In this document: one piece after another, positions 32,679 through 43,522 of the stretch
Layout: each line of letters opens with the position of its first letter
How positions within the stretch are numbered: the first letter of the stretch is position 1
Assembly: GCA_000697355.1 (NCBI GenBank)
Contig: JNEN01001161.1
Coordinates: forward strand, 294,515-358,514
Reading direction: 5' to 3'
Source of the DNA: Syncephalastrum monosporum B8922
Lineage: Eukaryota > Mucoromycota > Mucoromycetes > Mucorales > Syncephalastraceae
Length of the DNA: 64,000 nucleotides
Made by a program: the position numbers and the translations under genes
The notes under the pieces: model-generated
The model's database searches: none
What the model was told of the DNA's origin: nothing
The model's input: only the letters and a program-made list of their open reading frames with translations

Positions 32679-35674
32679 GTGGAGAAAGAGGAACCAAGAA
32701 TGTCGTGTGTTACTCTACCAAATTTGGGTATGAATGGACCACGCACAAGAATACGTGTGCCGTTAATTATATTATTACTGTGCATCAAGCAATCGATCCA
32801 AAATACCGTATTTGCTTCGAAAACGTTATTCCTTCTGCTCTTACTGCTTTCTTTCTCTCCGTTACGTTCGTAACCCCTTTTTCTTTCTTTCGGGCCCTTT
32901 TTTTGTATTTCATTAAGTTCGGCTCCTCTTTCGTTACCTCCTGCATAGCAACTCTCGTGGGCACTCATTATGCCCTAACCAGCCTATTGGATTTCGTTCC
33001 GAATTCAGTCCTCGTGTATTACACCTCACTTCTTCTCTATATACCTAAGCGGCTGGGGCCGGGGTCGTCGATACACGCTCACGGCCCGTTGGCCACTGCT
33101 TCACCTGTGGGTGATGAAATTTTTGAGTCAAAGTAAGAGATATCTTCTACAAATCCTTACCGGTAAGCATGGGGCAGACAATTGACGCTGGGGCACATGT
33201 CTATTAGGGGGCGTTCTCGACAGTGGTACCGGTCATCGACCGCCTAGGCTAGGAGGACGTAAAAAGACAAGAAGGAGAGAGGGGCCCAAGCGGAGAGAAG
33301 GAAGAGGCGCAGGCGGAGGAGAAGACAGGCGAGAAAGAAGACGACAAGCTCACTATACATCGGAAGAAGGTTATCGATGTCCAAGGCCATGCATACTTGA
33401 CGCGACAACCTACTACCATGCACACCGGTGCAGTTAGGGCAGGCAACCGGTGGCAGAGGGACTTGCGGGCACTCGTATGGTCTATGCTACGCTTATTAAT
33501 TTATACTTGTAACCATAATCCTTTGTATGTATTTGCCAAGATAAGACTGAGACCAGAGTAAAGGAAAGAAGAAGAAAAGTAGACGTTTAAACAAATAGCC
33601 ATCTTTTCATGAAACAGTCTCGCATCGATAAACTTTCATGCAATAACATAAGGCGCGTCTGCCTTTGGAAAAAAAAAAGCGCAGGAAAATAGACCCTGAC
33701 AGGGATTGAGACTCAGGCATCTTTCGCGTTTCAAAGGATTCATTGGCTTACTTTCCTATCACGCGGTCCACGTTTACCGACAGGAAGATGAGTCCTTATG
33801 AAAATGATTTTAGTGAAACCTTCCACCTAAGAAGTTTGGCATGGCTGACTACATACACTATATGAGATATCCAAAATTTGAACGGTATAGACGCAGCCTC
33901 GTAAACTGTTATTGCTATTAGTCTCGCTATGATTTATCTCAGCAAGTAAATCGGAAACCAGCACGAAAGCAGACAAGTCCTTATATCCAAGGCTTTATAT
34001 CATACATTACATGATCCACGAACGTTGTAATCATTTATTCTCATAAAGTTCGTTTATGTAGTTGGGAAATTGCTAGTACGTTGAAAAGGAGTGCATATTG
34101 TCTGTCGAAAGAAAATGAAGCCCTAAAAATTGTTGACCGCCTCTCGCAAGAGTTTTCTTATCGTTGCCTCCTTGTTAACCCGAAAAACGTCTCTCCTTGT
34201 ATCAAAGAACTTTTGCCTGCCGCCACAATGCAACGCGCTGACATGCTGTCGCGTCCTTGTGTCCCCATGCTTTTCTTGAAGAGGTCACACTCTGGGTTGT
34301 AGCACCGTGCGGCGATGTTTGTCTGTGATGGCTACCAAGCTTCTCTGCACCTCATATCGCCGCAACTGTTTGCTACCATACCGAAGACGGCCCTTCAAGT
34401 GCGACCTCACCCCGATACCCTTGTTTCTATGCAGCGGACGGCAACCGACTTGCGGTTTACTTTCGCAAAGGCTGCTTATTTCGCGGCAAGGTATCGATAT
34501 ACGTACGTTTCACGGCGTGTCCTTGAGTATACCCTTCTTATACCTCATGTGCTTGAAGGATCCCAGAAAGGGGAAGCCTTTCTTCGAGTTCACGTGAGCG
34601 AGTAATGCCTCGTGCTGACGCACATCAGATCGATATCGCTTTCTTTGTTCACGCAGCCACGCGCGTTTGTTCGCTACGGAACGAGCGTGAATGACCATGG
34701 CGGTGGTCTTGAGAACTGTGAACGGGGCTGGCTTCTCCAAGGCCACCGACACCGCCAGTGTGCACACGCATAATCAGCAATCCACTCAAATACTCCAGAG
34801 TCAAGGGAGCCGACCCCTTGAGCATACCATAGTCTCCAAGCTCGACACCTCGTGAGCACCGGTTTTTTGGCTTGAGCATAGTATAATCAGACGTTGCGCA
34901 CCTTTTCAGGTACTTTCACGTTGGTTTGGCCAAGTGGTGACAACAATGTAGACGAATTTGTCATGCGCGACGAGCAAGTTTCAAGATTGCGAGAAATCAA
35001 CTTGAGATGACAGCCATGGGCAGCGAGATGAGTATGGTTCGATAGCTTGAAGTCGTCTTTATTCGTTTAAAAAAAGCGAACAAAGGAAGGCTGTTTCGGA
35101 GACGAGCGGAAAGGAGGCATGGTTGGGCTTGCTGGACAAGTACAAAGGACACAGTTGCCAGAGCGTGAAATCACCGCCCAAAAAATTTAAGGTAGGCATC
35201 CCTTGGCTCTGAGTATTTGATAAGCTTATTTTTATTCATTCCTTTAATCCCTCTACTGCGTCTTTACTATATATCCATATTTTCAACATAAGCTTACAAA
35301 AACTGACTGTCACATTCTTGATATCAGTGTCTTATATACATTCCATAGCTTATTGGTGTTCGTGTAGCCCATTGTTAGCTTACTTAACCATTGGATGCAA
35401 GAGTACGTCATGTGTCGTGCTACTCTCAAGAGAATAAGGTGTGCCCATTATTTATGGTTCTGGAAATACATGTCACAGGGCGGTTTGTACTGGAAAAAGA
35501 GAACCCATGTAGACAGTTATTTGGAAAAGAGCAGGCAACATCTGATCAATTCATGATGGAAACGGCGGCCGAGAAAATATAATATTTGATTGGCGGCGAC
35601 TCAAAAAGGTGCATTTAAAGTTGCTGTTCATGGCCGAGGTTTTTTTGGTGCTTCTCTTTTTCCTTTTGTTTCAA
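32679..35674. other. Gene-poor 3 kb stretch
   Basis: No gene with a recognisable motif. Plus-strand frames at 32705-33136 (hydrophobic) and 34081-34605 (two adjacent frames, the second encoding AAYFAARYRYTYVSRRV) and a basic minus-strand frame at 34510-34767 (RAWLREQRKRYRSDVRQ) could be relics of genes or elements. None can be assigned. The first bases should hold the promoter of the SH3-TBC gene. Confidence 0.4.
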
Positions 35675-36249
35675 ATGGACGAGGCCCAGGAACCTTCTCG
35701 CTTTTTTATCGCTTGCAACGAAAAACACTGTTCATCCAAATTCCGTTTTCTTGACTGGACCGTCCACTCCAGGGTGGATGGACCCGATCCGCGTGGTATG
35801 CCTACATAAATGACCCGCTTTTCGTGCTTTTTGTGCTCAATTAGTTGCGTATAGATCACTTTGCATCAGAACGAAACTTTCTGTCATGGCTACGTGCGAG
35901 CATGACCCTCATTCTGATAGGTAACTACAGTATGCTCTATCGTCTACGGATATTTAATGGTAGGGCAGGGTTTATGACACTCATGGATATCACTGTCAAG
36001 AACTTTGCGCCGTCGCATGGGCTCCCGTGGAGCTCGGATCCCGTGCCATACAAAACACGCATAGTGGCTTTCATCTTTATCGGCCTCGGCTTTAGTTCCA
36101 TTTTGGTCGCCCTCTTCATCTACTTTAAGAACCAGCGTCAGATACTCAAGCGCATGATCAAGGTCGGGCAGGGTTGGGCTGGCTATACCATGGCCCTTTT
36201 GACCATGTTCTTTGTTTGTTTCGTCATGGCTGTTGCACTCACGGAGTGA
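35675..36249 (+). CDS. DUF202 small membrane protein
   Basis: Two exons (35675-35795, 35855-36249) give 171 residues. The splice creates DHFASERNFLSWLRASMTL, which matches the start of the DUF202 domain (ER-FLSWLR) found in small fungal membrane proteins and in the SPX-VTC polyphosphate synthase subunits. Three membrane segments follow (about 55-75, RIVAFIFIGLGFSSILVALF, and YTMALLTMFFVCFVMAVAL). An in-frame ATG at 35630 would add a hydrophobic leader, but the ATG at 35675 has the better context (CAAATGG) and fits the family. The role of stand-alone DUF202 proteins is unknown. Its 3' end faces CstF-50 with only 72 bases between stop codons. Confidence 0.85.
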
Positions 36250-36321
36250 TCCACTTCCACACTGATAACATATCCTACGTTGATCTCCATATACCCCAGA
36301 AATACCGCCCTGTTCCATATA

Positions 36322-37996
36322 TTAAAACATCTGCATTTCCGATCCTTCAGATACAAAGTAGCGTGCTCGGTAATCATCACTGCATGTCAGAACACCGCTG
36401 TCAGTGGGTGACGCCACCACGTTCCGCACTAAATTGTTGTGTCCTACACAAGAAGAATGACTTGAGTCCATGCCCTTCCGTCATTAGCCTGTTTTTTCAA
36501 GTACCTCCGATACGGCACAGCACATGACCGCTTTGCGTGTCGTAGCAGACCGCATCCTTTGAGCCTTCATCGCCAATCACCACAAAGTTCTCGTTACACG
36601 CCAGTGTGGGCTGCATCACCATATTAATATAAACGCGCGACTTGTGTGCACATCGTATCTCGTTTGTTTACCTGGAGCATCTCACTTCGCTGCTGATGGT
36701 GGCCCTTGTACTCCATCACCATCTTACCACTGGATACCTCCCACATGCGCATAATGGAATCCAAACCGGCTGACAGGACATAGCGTTCGTTGCCCATGAC
36801 ACGTACACTGGAGACCGCCATACCGCCATGCGCACGCTCGATCGTCTTCATGGGCTGACCCGACACGCTGTCCCAAATACGCACCGAACCATCCATGGAG
36901 GACGTCGCAAAGAAGCGAGCCGATTTTGAGTATCGAATCTGTGTAATGCCGCCACGGTGGGCATCCTTCGTCTTTGTATTGCTATAGCAACTAAGTGATT
37001 TGACATCGTATATCCGAATCGCGGCATCGGTTGTACCTGTTACAGCAAGCCGAAAAGTGTCAATAAGATAAGAATGGCGTCACGCCTATTACAACCACGT
37101 ACCGGCTAAGAGATAGTCACCCGAGGGGTGGAAGGAAATCGAGTTGACGGGGGCGCCGTCTTGAAAGTAGCGGAAGGAGCGTTTGACGCCCATCTTGGAG
37201 ATATCAAAGAGCTTGATGCTGTGATCATCTGCGCAGCTGGCCAGCACATTGTTGTTTGGGTGGAAGCACATGTCATTGACAGGTGCGCTGTGGTCGTAGA
37301 GGGTCCGGAAGACGGGCTTGTCGGATGCCTCACCCGTCCGGTTCTTCATCTTTTGTACATCCAGCACTTTAAGAGACGAGTCATGCGAGCCTGTTGCGGC
37401 ATAGCGTCCGTCGTTGCTAAAAGCGGCTGTTCGGCAGGGCCCCTTGTGCTGTGTGAAATAGAGCTGCTGGTAGTTCGGTGTATGACTCGGCTCTGTCAAG
37501 CGCGATAAAATTGTCAATGAAAGGGTCGAGCCGCCTCTCGTCCTGAAGTCTTACCTCGCATGACGCTAAAATCAAGGCCCTGCTGGTCCTGGTCTAGCTG
37601 CTGTTGCTGCTGCTGTTGCTGTTCATGGTGGTCTTGCAAGCCTGATGTGCCGGCGCCGATCGGATCGGAATCCATCTCGTAATCGTCGTCGGATCCGTCG
37701 TTCTCGACTAGAAGCAGGGGACCGCAGTGAGTGGCTGGTCATGGCGAATTAGAGTAGAGTGACATACGTTTGTTTTTGGCGATCTGCACGAGTTCGGCTA
37801 GCCTGCTGCTTGGGAGCATGTCGACTGCCGCGCCTGTCGCGTCAACCACTGTCTGGGCAACGCTTCCATACCCGTACGCAATAAGCTGCCTGTGTCCGAA
37901 CAGTCAGCTACAAGATCAAGCAGCATGTCTGCAAATGAGGGACGTCTCTTACCCTACAATAAGGGGCAGCAAGTCGGCCTCGCTCACAGTGTCCAT
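36322..37996 (-). CDS. CSTF1: Cleavage stimulation factor 50-kDa subunit (WD40)
   Basis: Seven exons (37953-37996, 37768-37889, 37555-37707, 37103-37492, 36672-37036, 36505-36610, 36322-36443) give 433 residues, close to the usual 431 of CstF-50. The N-terminus ([20 protein letters not shown]) is the conserved dimerisation segment. A short Gln-rich linker precedes the WD40 propeller: [79 protein letters not shown], and finally [10 protein letters not shown]. CstF-50 helps select the cleavage and polyadenylation site with CstF-64/77 in the nucleus. The last exon is only 122 bases and is easily missed, because a stop codon lies just inside the preceding intron. Confidence 0.93.
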
Positions 37997-38336
37997 AACG
38001 AATCACACACAAAGAAAGGACTTGACTCTGGCTACGTCCGCTCAAATTCTCGTGGAGTTCCTTTTGCCAATGATTCCGTAAATGGCAACCGTCTATTGAA
38101 GAAATATAAGCCTGCTTCCCCAACCCGATATCCTAGTGTGTGCACAGAACCAAGCCGTATCTGCATATTATGTACGATTCAACTATCGACAAAAACGTAC
38201 AAATACGTGTCATGGTACTGACAATGGGTGCACCATGGTGTTGTCAAGTTAACGAAAAAAACAAGCTTTTATCATTGGTAGCAAACGATTTGCGAATAAG
38301 TCAACTGCTGTCCTTTAAAGATACATATTCATTGTT

Positions 38337-41300
38337 TTATGCTGTCACGTCCAGTGAAGACAATTGCTCCACGAAAGCTTCTAATAAGCCATCATCGGTA
38401 CTTTTAAGATCTATAGTCATGGTTGCCGTCTTATGTGCTTCATCCTCGACCGAGATATCGTATTTTAAGAGACCAGCCACCTGTGAATTTTGTACGGTCT
38501 TGCCATACAGCGAGGCCGCACCAGGCACTACCTCCACCACTTGCAGCTGTGTCGTCGTTGTTACCACCCCGAGCGCCTTGATGAGCATCTGGTCGATGGC
38601 GATATCGGACGTGATAGGGATCACCACGTTGACGGTGTCACGGTAGTCAAATTCTTGGCCGTGCTCGGCAAGCAGCTCAGCAAAACGCGTTGGATCCATT
38701 GGGATCTCGTCATGCACCATAAACACGCTGGGATACACAGGTATCTCCAGGTTGACTTGGTTGAGGGCAGCCGAGTCCTGAGCACAAATAAAAGAAGAAG
38801 GCGAATGATTAATAAATGCAGGGCCAGTCTCGCATGCTCATTTAAATATACCTGGATGTCAAACGAGAGATCGCTCCGGAGCGCTAAACCACGACGGATA
38901 TCACCGCGCATGCTAAAGTAGCCGACCACTTGGGTCTCTTGTTCGGCTGTCAACGTCAAAGTGTCTTCCACGGAAGGCAGTTCAGAATGCCGCCGCTCAG
39001 ACAAAAGCTCAAAATCGAAAGATTGGATAAAAGAAAACTTGATTTCAGAGAGCGTTTCGCTGAGCTTGTTTCGTGCCGCCAGGATTACTTCCAAGACTGG
39101 CATCTCGTTCTCCTTGGTCTCTGCCAGTCGTATTTGATAGCTCTGAATCATGAGATCAGTCCTATGCCTTGCCAAATCTCCACGACGTACCACTTCGAGC
39201 TGATCGTTACTCAGCAAAGACACAGGGGCTTGCTCAGTTTTCTCGTCCTTCAGTAACTCCTCTGCCGGCATGTCAGGGACTTCGGTTGCATTGCCTTCTT
39301 CGGGCACCTCCGGGCTCTTAATAACTCCTATTAGCTGGGGCTCCATGGTTTTCTCTTCGGGTACTTACCGTCTTCTTCTTCTTCTTTCCCTTTTTGTCTT
39401 TCGGCTCCTTCTTGGATTTCGCGTGCTTATCAGATGACTTGGTCTTCTTGCTGCTCGATTTCTTTTCTTCCTGCGTCTTTATGTCCAATGTGATGAGAAG
39501 CATGTTTCTTCATAAAGAACTCTCCTTACCTCTTTCTTTTGGCTTTGTGCCGCTCGCCGTTCCTTACGTTCCATGCGAGCCTTGACTTCCTCTTTGCGCC
39601 GCAGTTCCTCGGGACTCAGATAGGCCTGCGCTTCTGGAAGGCGTTCATCGGCACCCAAAGGCGTCGAAAGGTCGACCGCATTCAGGCCGCTATCGTCATC
39701 TTCAAAGATATCCCGCCGTCCATGCGTTTTGCTATACGACTCACGCTTGTTCTTGGGCTTGCCTTCCTGGTCGCTGCCAGCTGAATCCACTGCATCCTCC
39801 GGCATTTCTTCGGGGGCATATACTGGGGGTGGCGGAGAAGGTTCGCGGGTGCGTCGCCGGCTCTTTCCGCTCTTCTTCTTTTTCGACTTTTTGGTATCGA
39901 ATTCGTCGAGAGATAGCTTGACGATTGGGATGGAGTCCACTTCTTCGTCGTCAAGCTCGAGCAGTTTACCTTGCTTCTGCTTGGTATCGCCTTTGCCGGA
40001 GGGTATATAATAAGGGTCGTTGCGTAGCGCTTCTTGCCGAGCCGCACGGCGCTATGTGAATTGTGCACAATTAGCTCCCTATCCCAGCCGTGGCATGCCT
40101 TCCTGCTTACCCGCTCTTTCTCTTCCTCGTCATCACTGTCGTGGCGCGCCTTGCGAGATTTCTTCTTTTTGACGGGCTCATCGGAGTCAACGCTAGGCGA
40201 GCCGAAGCTGTGCTCAGACGCGCTGTCATCGACTAGATCAGGCAGGGGTTCGTTGATCCAGGCATCTAGGTCAAAGCCTTCAGGAACAGGCACCTTCTTT
40301 TGAGCCTTGGGTGCCACAGGGTTCAACTCATAAAGACCAAAGAGTTCCGGTAGCCCGCGGAGTACGAGAGGCGGTTCTTCGCCCGTCTGACCAGAGACAA
40401 TGACGTCCAAGATCAAGCCAAAGATGGCTTTGGCATTCCATGCGCGTTCTTGTACCTCGAGGTCGGATGTGCGCATGAACATGTCCATCTTCTCCTTCAT
40501 CACCTCGGTCACCTTGACAAATTCATTCTGCAGCTCAAAGTTCCATTGATCGACAAGTTCGTTCACCCAAAATGCATAAATCTTGATGATGTTGTGTACA
40601 TAAAGTGTCTGCACCTTGACGGGGAGATCGACCACGAAAGGCGTCAAGAGGCACTCCAATGTGGAAGGCACATTGTCCAAATATCTACGGAAGGTTAGTT
40701 TCGGAACGAAGGGCGTGTTGAGGAGACCTACCCGCAATATTCACCACAGATCCATGCAGCTGCCGATAACACCTCAATATTTGTATCGCGCTTCTTGGCT
40801 GTTTTCAAGAATTGCTCATCCGATAGAAGTCGAGACTGAGCAGAGCCCCCATGATAATATGAGAAATCAAAGAACAACCAGATCCTCAGCCTGAAGCTTA
40901 CCATTTGCTGCACTGCAAAAGGACGCACACTCTTGACACGCACACTGACATCCATCAGCTGGTTTGTCAAGGTCTCGCCGACGTTGACGCCAGAAACGTG
41001 AGCCAAACCAACAAGGACAGTGATGTACCAGTCAAAGTTGCTAATGTTGCGGTACTGGTTTTGGCTACAGATGAAGACGATGCGGTTGATAATGTCGGTG
41101 CGGTAGACAGGATCAAGAACGCTGGACGCCACATGCAAAGACTCAGGACCATAGTTCTCCGGTGGGGCAAGATGTGCGATGAGGCGTTTCACGATATCCA
41201 TCAAGCTCTTTCGGTTTGCCTACACCATACCAGTCATTGAGATTACCCGGACCGACCATGAAATCCATCACGCTTACCATGCCAACTACAAGATCCAGTG

Positions 41301-42641
41301 CTCGAAGACGGATGCTGAAATCATCATCATCGATACACTCAAGAATAATATCCTTGTGCTCTGAGATCAACTTGGGATGTGTCGACAGCATACGACTCAT
41401 GGCAAGCAGACCCACGTATTTAACTGGTAATAGAAGGTATTCATCCGTTGAGAATGTGTTCCCCCATTGTGCTATATTGACTTACGATTCTGATCGGGAT
41501 CCTCCAAGAATCGGCGCAGCTTGGTAGCGCATGTAGCAGCCAGGGCATGGCTTGATTCGCCCGCAGCCTCGAGAAAACCACCGGCGACGACAGTATGGAT
41601 GCATTCGTAGAGGACCGACATGGCGGGCGTTGTTTGGATCAGAGAGGTCAAGGGTGGCAAGAGCTTCTTAATCAATCGGGGCTCCAACGGGGTCAAGGAC
41701 GCAAACTAGGTGCTGTTTAGAAGCACATAGGAGACAATGCGCATCGTCTTACCATTTTGATGATCTTGATAAGCATCCAGTTATTGGATGACGTCGTAAG
41801 TAACTTGAAGAGCTGAGGAGCCAGGGAAAGATAATTCCTTGGATTCTTCCGAGCGAGTTCGCAAACGACGCTGACGGTGGCAGACACGACGGCTATTATC
41901 ACATGAGCTTACGTGTGTACCGAGCGACGCTTATACATACAAGGATCAGGATCTTCGAGCTTCTCCCTGAGCCGAGGGAAACACAGACGCAGGGCTTCAG
42001 GAAAGCGCAAGAAGACTTTGTAGAGGACTAGGACGACCTTCTTCCGAATGTAAGGGCGCGAATGGTTGAGCATGGCCACCAAGTCCTGGCAGAGATCGCG
42101 TGCCAAGTCCGGTGTGACAATATGGGACAGACCACCCACGGCAATGCCAATCTCGAGAGGCGAGGACGATGCCAAGTCCTGAGAGTCTGAAGCGTCAGAA
42201 ATCGACGTTGTATAATGACTGTATCATTGAGTACCTTTTTGATAAGGTTCGTGGTAAGCATGAGCACGTCTGTGTCTTGCTGGAAGGTCTGGGTGGCAGC
42301 CAGGTAGCCTGTACGCTTGTGCAAGAGCTTTGGACTGGACATGACCTCGACGATGTGGAACGAGGCCCAGGACATGTCATACCCGAGCATCTGAAGCTGT
42401 TGGCAGGAATGAGCATGGACGTGGTCAGTACAAGGTATCGGTGCAAGGTCGACAACATAATGATAGCACGATATCGAGAACTCACGTAGGTTAGCTTGGC
42501 AACAGCCATGGCTTTAATGTCGCTGTCGTTGGACTTGACTTCATTGCGTATCTCCTGCAGACAGACAGCAATATATTTCTGCTCGTTCTTCTTGTTTGCT
42601 CGAATGCCACGGATTAAATCCGTCAGGGACTTTTCAAACAT
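38337..42641 (-). CDS. APL5: AP-3 adaptor complex subunit delta
   Basis: Thirteen exons between 42641 and 38337 give about 1197 residues. The adaptin trunk starts MFEKSLTDLIRGIRANKKNE and continues MLGYDMSWASFHIVEVMSSP, KRTGYLAATQTFQQDTDVLM, VGLLAMSRMLSTHPKLI and CIDDDDFSIRLRALDLV. A long Lys/Glu/Asp/Ser-rich hinge (KKKSRKARHDSDDEEEKE and related) is typical of the delta subunit, and a beta-sandwich ear-like tail closes the protein. AP-3 sorts cargo from Golgi or endosomes to the vacuole. The acceptor of the tenth exon is set at 40033 because the closer AG at 40052 breaks the frame; the twelfth exon begins at 39334 for the same reason. Both are less certain. Tandem with CstF-50, 340 bases upstream of it. 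Confidence 0.92.
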
Positions 42642-42753
42642 TGCAGGAATGAACCAGAGAAGAAACGGAGACGCGGTCGAGCCGCAAAGGCCGACAACTC
42701 AAAATAGGCGGGGCGGGGTTTGGGCGCGTTTCAACTCTCACCTTCCCTTCACT
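42642..42753. promoter_or_regulatory. 112-bp divergent promoter
   Basis: Only 112 bases separate the ATG of AP-3 delta (-) and that of the 2OG oxygenase (+). The segment is GC-rich (GGCGGGGCGGGGTTTGGGCG at about 42709-42728) without TATA, as expected for a housekeeping bidirectional promoter. Confidence 0.6.
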
Positions 42754-43522
42754 ATGGCAAAGAAGAAAGCACAAGCACAGCAAAAGGCACAGCCGAAAGC
42801 ACAATCCAAATCCCAGTCCAGCCCAAAAGACGTCTCTTTACGATTGCCGAAGCTTATTAAAAAGTCAGGTCTCGAAGTGACCGAACTCGAGCGTAATCAG
42901 ATCTACCTGATCCACAACTTCTTCACTCCAAAAGAATGCGAAGCGCTTATACAGCATTTTGACGCTTGCCTGACGCCTCAACCTGTACCTGCCATTCCCA
43001 AACCAGGCGAGGCCTTCCGCAGCAACGATCGCCAGTCTGTCCAGGACAGTGCTTTTGCTGACCTATTATGGCAAGTCGGTATGAGCGAGGTCTGCCAGCA
43101 AACCTCCGGAGTTGCCGACGTTTCGTTGCCACGAAAACCGGTCGGGCTCAATTCCAACATTCGCATTTACCGATATAGAACAGGACAGGTACGTATTTAC
43201 CTTGTTATTTGAATGATGACGCGCAGTGCTTAACGTCTTCAAGCGCTTTGAGGGACATTACGATGATGCAGTCCAAGACAAGGAGCGAGGGCTGTGGACA
43301 GACTGGACACTGCTCATCTATCTTAACGGTGACATGGAAGGAGGCGAGACGGTCTTTTACAAGACGGTTACCAAAAAGCGGACAAGCGATCCGATCTCTG
43401 TCAAACCCGAGACGGGTCTTGCCTTGCTGCACCGCCACGGAAAGAGCTGCATGTTCCACGAGGCACTCGAAGTGACCCGTGGTGACAAGTGGGTGCTGCG
43501 TAGCGATGTCCTGGTTGGATAA
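42754..43522 (+). CDS. 2-oxoglutarate/Fe(II) dioxygenase, prolyl-hydroxylase type
   Basis: Two exons (42754-43188, 43244-43522) give 237 residues. After a Lys/Gln/Ala-rich leader (AQAQQKAQPKAQSKSQ) the fold begins YLIHNFFTPKECEALIQHFD. The iron ligands are His150 and Asp152 in RFEGHYDD and the distal His217 in SCMFHEALEV; the basic residues of TRGDKWVLRSDV (225-231) suit 2-oxoglutarate binding. YLNGDMEGGETVFY is typical of the prolyl 4-hydroxylase superfamily. The single domain, no signal peptide and the basic N-terminus suggest a nuclear or cytosolic enzyme; its substrate is unknown. Confidence 0.9.

Noticed and set aside
32705..33136. Plus-strand hydrophobic 143-codon frame upstream of the SH3-TBC gene
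   Set aside because: Hydrophobicity comes from T-rich DNA; no start context, motif or splice partner.
33695..33773. tRNA-like sequence on the minus strand (GACCGCGTG start, TCTCAATCC near the end)
   Set aside because: Only four of seven acceptor pairs form, the T stem does not close and no D arm is found; the A- and B-box matches are poor.
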